From Callaeas wilsoni (Eukaryota; Chordata; Aves; Passeriformes; Callaeidae), in assembly GCA_013398955.1 (NCBI GenBank), contig VWPU01004452.1, forward strand, positions 186,001 through 250,000: a DNA stretch of 64,000 nt, read 5' to 3'. Positions 1 through 13,145 of the stretch are shown in pieces. The stretch's first letter is position 1. Every line of letters begins with the position of its first letter. The notes under the pieces are model-generated. The model made no database searches. It was not told the DNA's origin and saw only the letters and a list, made by a program, of their open reading frames with translations. Made by a program: the position numbers and the translations under genes.

Positions 1-340
1 ACAGTTGCCTTGTTGCGAGATTAAAGACACCAGTCCTGGATCTGTACAGACAGTTAAGGGTGGAGAATGCAGAAAAGGCTCCTCTCTTCTCAGTGCACGT
101 GAGTTGTGCCCTGTCCTAGGTACTACAGGAAGCAGAGGTGGTTTTCAGTAGTTATACTGGTCTACTTTACCTTCCCTATGGCATCACAGCCAGTATCTAT
201 AAAGTAGTGGCATTGAACTTTATGGCCTCCCTTGGGCAACATAGATTCACCACATGAGCTCTTTCTGACATCCTGAAAAAAGAAGTAAAGCAACAATAAA
301 GAAAATTCTTCAACTCTGGCAAAGGGCAGTTCATGTAATA

Positions 341-397
341 GAATCACACAATCATTAAGGTTGGAAAAGATCTCTAAGATTGAGTCCAACCATCATC
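341..397 (-). mobile_element. CR1 LINE, short 3'-end fragment
   Basis: The stretch AGAATCACACAATCATTAAG, followed by GGTTGGAAAAGATCTCTAAG and GAGTCCAACC, is the reverse complement of the avian CR1 3' terminus, so the element is antisense to ENOX1. Only about 55 bp remain, and the copy is diverged. No coding capacity. Confidence 0.75.
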
Positions 398-440
398 ATA
401 CATTCACAATTTAAATGTCAACTTCAGTGAAAGTAGCAGA

Positions 441-488
441 ATATATATACATATACACACATAGACATACACATATACACACACACTC
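441..488. repeat. AT/CA-type microsatellite
   Basis: An alternating purine-pyrimidine run of interrupted AT and CA dinucleotides (ATATATATACATATACACAC and onward). It lies just downstream of the CR1 fragment, deep in the intron. Confidence 0.85.
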
Positions 489-3400
489 ATATGTAAAACT
501 TGGAGTTAAAATCTCAGGTCTCTGTATATCAGCACATTGGCACTGCTGCAAAAGCCTGGACAATTCATCCTAAAGTAAAGAAGGATCACAATATATCTGC
601 ACCTGACAGGATTTAACTTGAAAGATTGGGTCTTCAGCAGATGCTTTGCAGTTGTTTTCATAAGGAAAGCCATGACCTTGCTGTGGAGCCCACTTCAAAA
701 GACTCCTGAGCTCTGTTGCCAGCTCATGAGACAGAACTGCAGGTGCCCAACATGCAGGTTTCAGCTCCTGCAGTGCCTCCAGAAGTTCACAGAGCAACAC
801 TAGCTAAAAACAAAATAACTAAGCATATCTCATCCCAAGATACTGCTTTGCAATCACAGATGTAGATAACTTGGTCTGAATCCAAGCTTTTGTTGTCAAA
901 ATAACCTTGGAAATTCCTGACGGCAAGGAAATCTTATGATGAGCAGAGATGAAGTAGGCTTATCAGCCACTCTCCTAATGTGGTCCAGATGTTTACTGCA
1001 TCTGTAACAGAGGTGACAGTATGTTTTTCTCACCTTCTGCACACTTCAGCATAAGACTAAGAAACCATTGTTTTTGTGTAACGGACTTGGCTGGAAACTC
1101 TTGCCCAAGTGTTGTCATCATATTCCTGTTCCTCTGGTGTGCTGAAGTCACCTGGTACAGCAGTGACTGTGGGTGAGAGAGTACAGAGGAACTTTTGTGC
1201 CAGTTGGAAACAGAAGTTCATTGTAAATTTTTAGCCAGGTAGTCTCTACTGCTGTGAAGCTTCACAGAACAAAGGAACCAGTTCTTCAGTGCCTGGTGAC
1301 CGGGGCTCGGAACCCACTGCATGTGAGGCCTCGTATACCTGCAAGAGCATGAGGATTTATGACATGCTTTCCATTCCCTGTGAACTACCCCAAATCCCTT
1401 CATATCTGCAAAGAACTTGGTTTCAACACTTGATTTGCAGAAATTAAAAAAAAAATCAAACTATGGACCAGTGCAATTTTTCACCACTTTCCAATTCAGT
1501 GTGTGGCAAACATTGTTGGTTTATGTGTATCTCCCTTTTCCTTTTCCTTCTGCCTTTTTCCTTTTTTTTAATCCATTAAGATCTTCAGTACTCCTGCAAA
1601 TGAAGTCCTTCTTAACTCTCTCCTTCTTGTCAGTATGGAGAGTCTTTCCCTGCACCATTCATGTCATTAGCCTGATCCTTGATTATCGGAATGAAATGAG
1701 CTCCAGCATTTCAACAAGATGAGTAACATGAAGAAGAACATGAGCTCCTTCTCATCTGCGTTTCCTTGAGGAAATACCTCAGTAAATTCACAGATGTGAA
1801 TTCTGGGAATCCAAGGTCATTTACAATGAAGTGTAAATGTTATTTGCCTCCTTACATAGCCTTTGAAAATAGACCCTGAGTTCTTGTTTTGACAAAAGCA
1901 GGAGAACATTGTGTCTTCTGCTATTACATTATAAAAAAGTGACTTTTGCTTCTTCTGGTTCATTGCAGCATTTGTGTGTGTCTTTGAGATTTTAATTCCT
2001 CAGTGTTAAATCAGATGTGTTATTGCTGCACAGTGAAATGTGTCAGTAGATACTTAGGTTCAAATTTGCATGCTCTGACATCTGTTTTCCTGAGTGCGTT
2101 ATAAACAGTTAAGTAACGTGGTGCCCAGAACATGACACAACTGGAGATAGGCTGAACCTTTTAAGTGGAATGCTGCTCTGTCAGGTGCATTGGAACAAAA
2201 CATTTTAATCTGTGCTTATGACATTTGCGTTTCAAAGCAGAATTTTGAACATTATGGTTTTCTTAATTCAAGCATATCTGTACCTAATGGTATCATCTTC
2301 AGATATCACTTCTTGCAAATAAGCTCCTTTAAAATGCTACGTGTCTTACTTGCTGTGGGTAGCTAAACAACTCCATCACCTAACAAAGACGTCTCTTTAT
2401 ATCTGAATATTTGTTTTTTTAAGTATTTTGAGCAAAGGAGACATAAATATCTAAAGTTATATACAATACCCTGGAATTTACCTCCCTTTTTAATACAGTG
2501 TTTCTTTATGAGCATGGGGAAGTTACTCATATGGTTTTTCATTTTAAGCAATATAATTTAAAATTGAGGAGCTGCTTCTTTGCCAGGCACTGTATTATCC
2601 CCTGAAGATAGCACAGATTGGAAATTTAAATAAATAGATAGCAGTTACAGTAGAATGAGCTAACCAGGGATGTGCCTTGCACAAGACTCAGGTAACATCA
2701 AGCCTGACAATCTCAACTCTTGCACATCATTTGAAATATAAACAATATTTAATTGCTTGTGAGATAGGATATTTCACTAAGAAGAAAAACACACTGCTTT
2801 CATTATCACCCCGTGTTTGGGAGCCAGACTGTTGGAGCACTGCAGAAACAGTGCAGTAAGGCAGGGAGGCAAGTATCACCCAGAAAGGATCGAATTCAGT
2901 GCAGAGCTACGCCAGAACGGGAGGCAAAGTGAGATCCTATGAAAAAATCCAGTGAATGCTGGGTTTAAATGCTGCTGAGAGACTCCAGACCTTTTTTTAG
3001 CACCATCTTTTTTAATTAGTGGTATATCAGGACAGAGCCCTAAACCAGACATGTTTCAATGCTTTAGCATCAAATCTGTTCACTCACCCTTCCTGGTTTT
3101 AGATTATCATTTTCTCCTTCCTTCTTCCATATGCTGCTGACATCTGCTGTGGCACAATACATCTGGCTCCGAGAGCCTCGCACAGGGGCTGCGAGCAGGC
3201 ACGGTGCGAGGGCACTTTTGTCTGCTGGCAGAAGAGCATAAGGTGGGTTCAGCTATCAGCAGCCTGGTAACCCGATTCCCTGGGCACCTCCCTCCCAAAG
3301 CCTACAAGAGGTCCACTCACTGCTTAGTGCATTACTGAAAGTATCCTACCTCACTCAGCTGTATTGTATCAATGCAGATTTTGAGGTTTTAATATAAACC

Positions 3401-6400
3401 CACTGGATTAAATGTACCACACTGCAAAATGACTCAAGTTAATTACTAAGAGCTGGGAAATGGCAGCTCACTGCTCTGAAAGTTTGTGGTGTGATTTTGA
3501 GAAATAGGGAGGAAACTCAATACCCTCGTAATTACTTTTCATTGGAAATAATGGCATCAGCAGGAGAAGATAATGAATTTCTGTGTCTGACATAAAACAC
3601 CCACCCCTGGAAGAATCTTGTGTGATTTAATTTGAAAGAAAGAAAGAGTTTGATTATGTAGTGGGGGGGAGACTACTTTTTAATGTATCTTTTAGCGAAC
3701 ATATACGTGTCTTTTTATCAAATCTAATGTCAGCTAGACATTTGTTACATAACTGGAAAAGTTTCTTGGTTATAGCATGCAGTTAAGGCTATTTTAAAAA
3801 TGGTAAGGTGGATATTAATCATTCTTTAAAAGAACCCTTTGGCAGTAAGAATTTGTATTTCTTGATTCTCACTTGTTATGCAATGCCACTGGGTTAAAAA
3901 AGTTATTAATCCCAAAAGTACTAGACTGATGTAAGTGATGCATGGCACAATTATATAAGGGATTTGAGCAGGAAAAAAAGAAGATGAGGGTAGTAGACTG
4001 AAGAGTTGTGTTTCTAGGTCAGTGGCAGGCACTGTACAGAAGAAGCTCTTAAGCCAAGAGAAAAATAGGTTGTCATTTTGGCACTAGAAGTGGTGTGCGC
4101 TGGGAAGCAAATTGTTCCTGATGCACAGGGGAGCTGGGCTGAGCCTGTTGATGAGAGAGCTTTGTGAACCTTTTCTCTGACCTGATTCACCCACAGCAGT
4201 CACCTCCTAAGGTTTATTCTTTTTTTGTGTTGAATTCAGTCTTTGCAGTTTAGAAATCCTAGTTACAGTTTAATAAATTATCAAGTCAGAAGTCAGATTA
4301 AGAGTAACCTTGGCCATACATCCTCCCCTGGCTGCAGTTATATGTAGTGAAGAAGTTTGCATCCTGAAATGAACTGTTCCACCTTCCTGTGGAAGGAACT
4401 GAACTGGGCCCAGTTTGACAAACTGAAACTGGAGTCTGAGCAGCTGAGCAGCCCCAGGCAGACTGAGGGAAGTGTAACCATGAGCAAAGGGGTAGTGCCG
4501 AGCAGGTGGGGATGAGGCAGGGAACACATCTTCCCATGGCACTGCTACAGCTGACAGAGGACAGGCTGTTAATCAGAGGCAAGAGAGGAGGGACCTATCC
4601 CACCACTCTTGTCCTTCCTCTGCCTGCCCTGCAGCACAGTCATGCTCAGTGCTCACAAAAACACCTTCAAGGGGTGTTTGTTAATTGGGTTTCTGCTGGT
4701 CAGGGCAGAACTTGGCATAAACATATACCTGCCTCTTCCCATCTTACAGAAGGGCCAGAGAACAGTGAGATCATTAATGTGTCCCAAAACATAGGCCAAC
4801 AGCACAGGAGCTTTCTGGTTGTAGTCATTGGAGTAAAGAGCAACAGCTCTGTCTTTTCAGCATGTCCTTGCAAGCCTGGGAGGTTGCATTAGGGGAGCAA
4901 GATTAAGGACAAGAGATAGTGTGTGCTGACTCTGGACAACACCATAGCCCATAGGACAACATAGAAGGTTTGCTATGATTTAGAGAGGCTCAAAGTGTTG
5001 TGTGAAATATTTCAGATACTTTTCAAACATCTGAGAAAGGCCAGGGTTGAAAAGATAATAACAAGGGTAAATCTGTAGCCCAGTGTTTGATCTTGTCCTA
5101 GATAGCAGTCCAGCATCAATGTCACTCTTGAAATACAGAAATATAAAGTTAGCTGTATTTGCGATATATCTATAAATGTAAAAATTATAGAAATAAGAGT
5201 GTTTGAATGTCTGGCTTCAGACTGATGGATTAGTCTATATCCTTTCTAATGGGTAAGGCCTTGGAAACCATCACCCAAGTTGTGAAAGCACCTTATGGAG
5301 GTGCTTAACACTGATAGATAAATAGTCACATTTGAGGGTACTCTGAGCTGAATTCTGCCCTGTGTTACACCACAGAAACTCCATAAGCTGAAAGTAAGAC
5401 CTCTGTTTCCAATACCTTTTCCCAGGATACCATTTTGTAACAGTTGTTGTTACAGCTTTTTCAATTAAAAAGTTTATTCCAGTTGGGGTTGCTTAGAGGT
5501 GATCAAATTACATGCAGAAAAATGCAAAACATTTGTCAACAATTAGTCCCTTTTTTCATAGAAATATTCCTGCTAACAATTTTCTGGGCAGCTCTAGGGA
5601 CGCGTTTTCTTTTCTTTATATTTCATTTCATCTAAGTTGTGAGCTAGGATTTAAATGTCAAATATCTTTAGTTGATATAAAGAGGAATTTGAAATATCTC
5701 TAGAGCCCTGTGGTTGAGTCTGGCAGCACCTGGAAATCTCTATCAACAGACACCCAGCAAGCCATCCTCAACGGATGGGTAACCTTCAAATGACACGACA
5801 TCGTGCGAGCTTGTGTTAGAGCTGAGCACCCTTGTACGGGGGCACACAGGTGTGCAGAGGCTGCGTGGGTGCTTGCAGCAGGTGCACTCCTGGAATGGTT
5901 GGGATTACTCCGACCAAACGTGTGCCTGTTGTAGGGATGTCAACACAGGAGCAGGTCAACCCAGGCTCCCTTTGCAGCCAGTTGAGAGAAGCAGGCACTT
6001 CTGGAACACCGTTTACCTCACCATTAAACAGACAACAAAAACAGGACCTTATTTGCTTAGACTATGCTGTAACTTGGAGGAAGAAAAAGCTCTAAGAGTA
6101 AGAAATAATCTGCCACATGCTTATTTTAAAAGAACAATTACATATGGGAGCATGTCTTATATAAAGGAATTTATTTGAAGAGTATGTTTTTAAACAGTGT
6201 ATAATTATGTGCATCCTACCATGAGGGAATAATTTTGAACAAAATTAGGAGTTTTGTTTTTTTTTTAATGAATGGCTGCAATCATAAGGCAGTTCATGCT
6301 CAGTTTAAATTAGATTCCATTGCTGCATTTCTTCTACTATTTATGTACTAACTAAAAAATAAATGAACAATCTCATATAAAAATCTGATTTTCTAAGGCA

Positions 6401-7326
6401 ATCTCTCATTGCTCAGAAAGAGTCACCATATTCTGGATGAAAGAAATGGATTCATGGTGAGTTACCTGGTACCAGTCACTGAGTGAGCTCAAGAATATAA
6501 AAGCTAGAAACGAAGGTAAAATAAATTTTAAAACTGTAGAGAAAAGATTTTATTAACTAATGTGCTCCTGTTGTGCATATATTACCCTCTAGCATTTTTG
6601 AATGTATCTTCTAATTATGTAATCAATGAAGATGCTGATGTTTACCAATGAAAAGATTTTTTCCTGCTAGTACAGAGCTGTGAATTAACTATAACAGTCC
6701 CACAGACTCTGCAGCTCCCTGGAAGTATAGTATGAGGAAAACAGGTTTTCAGCATGTCCTTTAAATGGGTAGAATCTATGTGGCAGAGGGATGATACATT
6801 TACGAACATTCCTTACAGACACCCACTGTGCCTGATAAAAACAAAACGAAGGGAGGGTGTTTGTATTTCATAGAGACTCTATAGCAAAACAACACATAAA
6901 TGAGTACTGGGGAGAGACTAAACCAAGGAAAATGGAGGATGCTTCTGTGCTGCTGATTTTCCTCATGCATGGAAACATTGCCAGAAACCATTACAAGTTA
7001 TTCTTATTTACTAGTGTAATTATAATAAACATTGTGTTCCAGAGATGAGTTCTTGGCTGTACTGGATCTTTGACATCCAGTTCTCATGCAATTCAGCAGG
7101 CTGAAGATTTTGCCCAAGTCTTTTGGAGAGCCTTCCTTGTGTTTTCTTGCAGTGAAGAGGCTTTGCATGAGTCTTGCTTACATTTGGCTTTTCTGGGGTC
7201 TGTATTCAGCCAGCCTTGCTCGTCAGAGCCACTTAATGCATTCCTGCTGCATATGTATCCAGTAAAGCTCATAAGTGGAGTCTAATCCAAGGGGACAACA
7301 TGAAATGAAAAGATGCCCATCTGACT

Positions 7327-7400
7327 CTTCCTGCCCAGCAAAAATTAATGAATGGGGATAATTAATCGCATGTTAATATTTTACAACAGATACATCACTG
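7327..7400. promoter_or_regulatory. Candidate conserved non-coding element (AT-motif rich)
   Basis: Non-repetitive intronic sequence with closely spaced TAAT-type homeodomain-like words: AAAAATTAATGAATGG, GATAATTAATCGC and GCATGTTAATATTTT. No splice sites, open frame or known repeat is visible. The call is inferred from motif density only and could be wrong. Confidence 0.2.
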
Positions 7401-8344
7401 TACACAGGGAGGGTGTTATGATGCTGTTATTTTGCTGTCTTTTCTTCAGGATCTTGGGTGAACATGCCTATTCAGCTGTGGAGAGTAAATCTTATTGCTG
7501 TAGCTGAAAGCATGTTTCAGTTAATAAAGTGCTAAAGATCAGGCAATGTAAAAATCTCTTCTTCAGAGGCTGTGGGCACAGAGCAAGTCACTAGTCCTCT
7601 CTGTATTTTAGGCTCCTTGCTTTTTAGGGAAGTGATTATTGATTCAGAATAAAAGCCAAAATCATCACTTAACAATTAGTATTTCATTATTCTTTGTACA
7701 TGGAAAGTATAGTCTTACAAACTGTGTCAAATGTTTCTGTATCCAGTAACACAGTTGGCTGGGTTTAGTATTTTCCAATTTTTGTTTTAAGTGTCTGTTG
7801 GTTATGACTATACTACATCTTCCCACCATAACCATATACCTTCTCCTACAAAAAGGTATGCACACCATCTAAAATATATATAAAGAAATATAACCAAAAA
7901 AGACTAGATGAGATGTTTAAAATGAGTTGTTGGGAAATTGAAGTTTTATAGAATAAAATCCTGCTGAAAAAATGATTTCAAATTGCACAAAAATGGTTCC
8001 ACAGGAAGACACTGTTGTAATAGTATTTTCTTGCAGTTCAGTCTAAATGGGACTTAAAAAGAAATGTTTCCTCTTAATCCTGATGAAGCCTGAAGTGTAA
8101 TGGATGCTGTATTTAGAGTCTTCTGAGGAAGCTGAGAGCACTGTCAGAGGAAAGAAGATTACCTAGGGAGGGAGCATACAAAATCTAGCCTTCCGTTTTG
8201 GCAATCTTTCTGCAGAGAAAAACAACTTTCATTACCTGAATGGTAAACATGAAGCTGTAATCCAGGCGTTTTCCTGGATTCATCTGGAATCCTTTAAAAA
8301 ATGTATCATACAAAACATAAAACAAATAGTACAAAACAAATGCA

Positions 8345-8460
8345 GGCACATCATCTGTTCAAAGCAGTTCCTTGTAATTAATCAGTGTTTTGAGGAGGAA
8401 TTGTTCGGCCTCAACACTGTTCGTTAATTACCAACATGATGTTAGTGAAATCTGTTGACA
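8345..8460. promoter_or_regulatory. Candidate non-coding element ~450 bp upstream of exon 1 of the window
   Basis: A unique segment containing TTGTAATTAATCAGTG and GTTCGTTAATTACC, with no resemblance to CR1 or the LTR. The two TAATTA words are in inverted arrangement about 55 bp apart. Regulatory function is only an inference. Confidence 0.18.
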
Positions 8461-8897
8461 GAAGTATGGCTGAGCCCAAGCTCCAAGACTGAGCTTTTGG
8501 CTGAGCAGATTAACACAGACACATTTCATTTCCTCAGTGAGTCCAGTACCACAGAGGTCTCCTTGCTCCTGCTGTAAGGTCATTCCATATCACTGAATGG
8601 CTTAAGGGAGACATTGTGAAAGTTAAGACTCAGGCCACAGGGAAGGGGGGGAGGGTGCTTTTTGTTGCGAGAAAGCTATTAAAATGAGGAGAAGACAAGT
8701 CTCAAAGGAAGATTTATGTCGTTTCACATGGCTGTATTGGCTTCTTACATCTGATGGAACAAAGGACACAAAAGTTGCCCAAAATGATATACTGCAAGCA
8801 GGATTTATGGTGATTTTAATGTGACATGGAGCAGAAAATGTGTTCTCAGCAGGATATTTATGCCTGCAGTTTGAAACCTGTGCTTTGATTGTTCTAG

Positions 8898-9110
8898 ATG
8901 ATAGCAAGTTTTCTGAGGCCATCACGGTGCTGCTCACCTGGATTGAGAGAGGCGAGGTGAATCGTCGCTCTGCAAACCAGTTCTATTCCATGGTGCAGTC
9001 GGCCAACAGCCACGTCCGCCGGCTCATGAACGAAAAGGCAGCTCACGAGCAAGAAATGGAGCAAGCCAAGGAGAGTTTCAAAAATGCCTTAACAGGGATC
9101 CTCACTCAAT
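8898..9110 (+). CDS. ENOX1: ENOX1 exon 1 of window (213 bp, coiled-coil-leading block)
   Basis: Begins after the acceptor TTGTTCTAG and ends before the strong donor GTAAGT at 9111. The first two bases finish a codon begun in the previous exon (AT, which would make Asp with G). The exon encodes 70 full codons plus the first base of a Phe codon. It starts DSKFSEAITVLLTWIERGE, continues through VNRRSANQFYSMVQSANSH and ends FKNALTGILTQ. This is the block of the ENOX family just C-terminal of the RRM and linker. Its second half (HVRRLMNEK to FKNAL) is charged and heptad-like, consistent with the first predicted coiled coil of ENOX1 (about residues 305-340). There is no cysteine. The ATG at 8840 that extends this frame leftwards is intronic and not a start. 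Retention of the following intron would add Cys-Lys and stop. Very high similarity to mammalian ENOX1, as I recall it, makes this call firm. Confidence 0.97.
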
Positions 9111-9146
9111 GTAAGTAACTCCCTTTTTGTCAGTGTTGTTGTAGTG

Positions 9147-9192
9147 ATGGTGGTGGTGGTGGTAGTGGTTTGATCATTTTGTTTGTTTGTTT
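9147..9192. repeat. TGG and TTTG simple repeats
   Basis: Starts about 36 bp after the donor site. A TGG trinucleotide run (ATGGTGGTGGTGGTGGTAGTGG) is followed by four TTTG/GTTT units. G-triplet runs this close to a 5' splice site can act as intronic splicing enhancers, which is an inference here. Confidence 0.75.
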
Positions 9193-9800
9193 GGGGGTAA
9201 GTAGTTGCAATGCAGTCATGCTCTACTTCATATCCTATTCCATACTCTATGGCAGTTTGGAGGATCAAGGACCATTCCTAAGAACTTATTATTCAAGGTG
9301 AGCAAAGTTTCAGTAGTTTTTTTTTTTTATTAATAGATGAAGATGTGCTCTATTCACAATGTCTACTGTTGTGTAGACATAACGCTTCAAGAATGGACGA
9401 GACAGAAGCCTCACTGCTCTGAGGAAAAATCATGGCTTTTTTGAGAGAAGGGATATGTAGCCTGTGTGTGGCAGCTAGTTAACTAGGTCAATTACAGAAT
9501 AGAGCACAATTAGGTAATATTTTTAGCCTGGGTTTAGGTAAAAGGCTGTAGAATCCAGTAACTTTTAGGGATATATCCACAGGTACAGGCCACTTCCACA
9601 GTAGAAAAATATGCTGCACTACTGCTGGTATCAGGACTGCTTGGCTGATACAATGCCAGTATTAATTGGGCAGATAAACTGTCTTAAATATCTAGTGCTG
9701 ACAGCTATTTTCTTAGTACAGAAGTACAATCGATGAACTTACCCTAATGAGGTTCCCTCATACAACAATGATCGGGATACTGGCCTAGAAGTTTTCTGCA

Positions 9801-9861
9801 AAGGGAGGCAAGGCGAGGCGAGGAGAAAAAAAAAAAGAAAAGGCAAGGAAAAAAGGAGAAA
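9801..9861. repeat. Purine-rich low-complexity tract
   Basis: About 60 bases almost entirely A and G with GGCAAGGCGAGGCGAGG and a run of eleven A. Low-complexity polypurine DNA with no coding signal. Confidence 0.75.
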
Positions 9862-11771
9862 TAAAACTGATTTAATTGTTGGTCGTTTTTAACATGTCTA
9901 CTCATGGCTTTTCAAGCAAGAGTCTTTATGATACTCAGAAAGGTGAAGCCTGGAGCCAGCTCTCATATACCAGTTGAGAACAAAACTGAAGATAATTTAC
10001 CAGATAGAGGACAGTGAAGTTGTTACATTGTAATTTCTGAATCATACCCCTAATCTTTACACTAAAAAGGAAAAAAAAAGCCATAAAGGCTTTTGTGCAA
10101 TATATTTCTGGTCCCTCAGTGGACATTCTTTAAAAGTTAGGGTTAAAGACATAAGCTTAGATGGACTTGTCTAGTTTAGGAGAGCAGCCACTGAAGCTTC
10201 CTGCATAAGTGATGGAGAGCTCAGCATCTCAGAAGACCAGTTCACCCTAGGGCATATGTCCTAATTTAAGAGCTTAGATGCTAGAACTTAGAAACAAAGA
10301 TTCTGGGCCAAAGACATTTGATTTCTGTGGGCATATGTTCAGAGAGTAAGTTTAAAAGACCAGCTAATTCCCTTGCTAGGTAATTTGCTAGGCAATATTG
10401 TCTTCCGTCTCAGCATCTAAAAGGCAGTGTGAGGCACAGAGATGCAGGCACCATGCATGGCGTGCTGTTCAGTTCACACCAGGGCCTCTCTAGTTCCATG
10501 TGTGACAGCCAGCTCTAGCATTCAGAAATGCCTTCTTCAGCTGCATTTAAAAAAGTCTCCCATTGTCAGCAGGCTGAACTTTAGTTAAATCAGTCTAAAT
10601 TAGCCCATTTGTCACCAACTGTTGTAGAACATCTGTCACTTGGAAATAGAGATCCCTGTAGTTTCAGGTGGAAATTTGCAGTTTTGGCTATCTGTTTTGC
10701 TCCTGTAATGTGCTGAATGCTGAACTTACGAAAACAGAAATAGCTCTGGCTTCAAAATGTGAGTTTCATAGTGCCACAGTAACAGCAGTGTCTGGAAGAA
10801 GAAAGTTTCTGACAGATCTGGCTTAGGAGGACAAGGTCAGCAAAAAGCAGCCTCAGGGAAAGGTGTTACACTCTTGTGGATTTTATAAGAACAAATTTTA
10901 CAAGCTTTCCAGATGTTCCCCATTGTTTATTTTATAAACATCATAAAAATTGGCCATTATTAGCATTAGGAGGTCTTATTAAAATTCCTTGCAAACTTGC
11001 TGCAAACAGATGGATGACATTTTTCCTTTACACATGTATATGCCTAAGATTGCTAAGCATGGAGACTCTGAAATGAGCTTCCCTTTTTCAAGGAAATTTG
11101 AACTGATCTGTTTTTTAATTGATCTGAGGGATGTTCTTCATGCATCTTTTTCCATTGTTTTTCCACAGTCTCGAATAATTGGTTGTAATATGTCAGTTAT
11201 TTTATTGAGAAGAATTTGAAAATACTAGACATCCAAAATAGGTGTGTGGGGCCTATTAAGTTCTGCAGAGTGACAAAATCCCACTTCTTCTCTTCGGCAG
11301 TAAGGATCCAAAAGTCTAGTGTAATGCTGCAGCTGTGTGGCCATTTGACATAAATATTACAGTATTTTAAAAATATCATGTTGCAGCCCTCTCTCATGAA
11401 CTAGGTCAAATGTCCAACTTGGAGCTGACCATTCTGGGCTTTCTTTGCAGTCAGAAGAGAAAAATAAGAATCTCCACGGAATGAGTCATCAAACCAACCT
11501 CATGATGCTCTTCCAATGAGATGAATCATCCCTTTGATATGCCATTTTTCTCTGCTGCCCATAGAGGATTCACAGGGGCCCTAGCTCTGAACCAGATGTC
11601 CCACTTGTTACGTGCCTTGTTCAGAGCAGATTAGTCCCACTTACTGTGTATAGCATTGATACAGATGGATGTAGCATAAGGGAAGAACTTGGAGTTAGAT
11701 AAAAATGCCATCAATGAATGTTATGGGGAGTGAAAAAGGAGTAAAATTGGCTTCAAGTGCACTTACCTGGA

Positions 11772-11825
11772 ACACACACACACAGACACACACAGACACA
11801 CACACAGACACACACACACACACAC
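11772..11825. repeat. (CA)n microsatellite with interspersed CAGA units
   Basis: An interrupted (AC)n run broken by periodic G (ACACAGACACAC repeated), giving a compound CA/CAGA array of about 54 bp, probably length-polymorphic. Confidence 0.92.
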
Positions 11826-12919
11826 TCTCTTAGTGGGTCTCAGTAGAAAATACTTCCTTATTAATGAGGATTACTGTGACCAGAACATTTCAGCTTATGG
11901 CCCAACTACTAAAGAAGTACAGGCATTGAAATCCCTGCTACAAATTTGTGCCTGGAGGTATTTAGGAGATTACTGAGTAGATTACCCCTAAAAATTTGGG
12001 TCAATTGTTCAGCATGTGAATTAATTACCTGAGCAAGGTACTTGTGCCAGGATAATCTGTGAAATAAAGTGTATTACTGCTGTCATACCACAAATTTATA
12101 GCCCCTGATTTAAGTGCTACAGGGAGTCTTAGCCTTGGTATGGTGCTTCTTCAGTTATTTAAGAGGTAAATAGAAAAAGTTCCACTTCCTTCTTTTTATT
12201 AAATTACTTAATTTTTCTAGATTTGAATTTGTGCTTAAAGTACAGATAGTTTTCAAGGATTTTGGATAGGTCTGTCTTTGTGGTTTGACATCTTCTACTT
12301 TGCTTCCACAATTTAGATACGTGTGACACTGCCCCCTGATTTTCCATTCATCTCTGTTTTGTTTCCTCCCAAACCACTTTTTCAGCCTAAGGTTTGCAGA
12401 TGTTGATCCTCATGTTAAAGGAAAGTAGAGGCCCTAGAGATATCCCTGTTGGGCTGTTGGTGTTTTTTTAGACTACACCAAAGCTGCAATTATCTCCTCT
12501 AACTCTCTTCTCCATGCACTGTAAGCTTTGCCTACCTCTTACTGAGTTTTCAGACTATTTAATGCAGTCTCCCTTGACAACACTGTCAAAAGTACCTACA
12601 GGTGAATAAAAATTCCATATTCAAAAATTAATTTGATAACTAAAGAGTAAGACACACAGGGTGGTGGAAGTGTCCCAGTTTACAAATTCATAGATTACAC
12701 ACACAGTGTAATGAAGAGAAGTGCCCCATGGCTGGTTACTGAGCAGGTTATGACACTCCCTCATTTGGTCATTTTTGTCCATTTTACTAATGAATTACTG
12801 GACTAAATGGACTCTGAACAGGTCCCCATCAGAGTCTATGAATCAGTCTCTTGTGTGCCTTTGGAGGAACAGTGGGAGGGTGGTTTTTATCATGGAGCCG
12901 CCTGGCCAGATGACTTGAC

Positions 12920-13145
12920 ACAGAATCATACAATTGATAAGGTTGGAAAAGACCTCCAAGATCATTTGAGTCCAGCCTTTGAATGAACAACACCATGCCA
13001 ACTAAACCATAGCACTAAGTGCCATGTCCAGTCATTTCTTAAACACTTCCAGGGATGGTGCCTTCACCACTGCCCTGGGCAGCCTATTCCAATGGTTAGC
13101 CACCCTTTCAGTGAAAAAGTTCTTCCCAATGTCCAGCATGAACAT
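12920..13145 (-). mobile_element. CR1 LINE, 5'-truncated 3' end, antisense
   Basis: ACAGAATCATACAATTGATA, followed by GGTTGGAAAAGACCTCCAAG and, further on, CTGGGCAGCCTATTCCAATG and TTCTTCCCAATGTCCAGC, is the reverse complement of an avian CR1 3' end. It is about 225 bp with no ORF2 coding left. It abuts an oppositely oriented CR1 copy directly at about 13145. Confidence 0.92.

Larger units (their letters stand above)
1..8897 (+). other. ENOX1: ENOX1 intron (3' part) upstream of the first visible exon
   Basis: About 8.9 kb without a convincing exon. It ends at the acceptor TTGATTGTTCTAG just before 8898 and interrupts a codon after its first base (phase 1). It contains a short CR1 fragment near 341-397, an AT/CA microsatellite at 441-488 and two AT-motif-rich unique stretches at 7327-7400 and 8345-8460. 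I looked for the preceding ENOX1 exon, which should end in a family-typical EKLK-like peptide plus one base, and did not find it. That exon is probably upstream of the window. Confidence 0.8.

Noticed and set aside
8840..8897. ATG-initiated extension of exon 1 to the left
   Set aside because: The added residues do not match the family and a good pyrimidine/AG acceptor lies at 8897. The frame is open there by chance.
12780..12845. Possible MIR/SINE fragment before the CR1 pair
   Set aside because: Similarity was only a vague impression and no diagnostic core motif could be pointed to.
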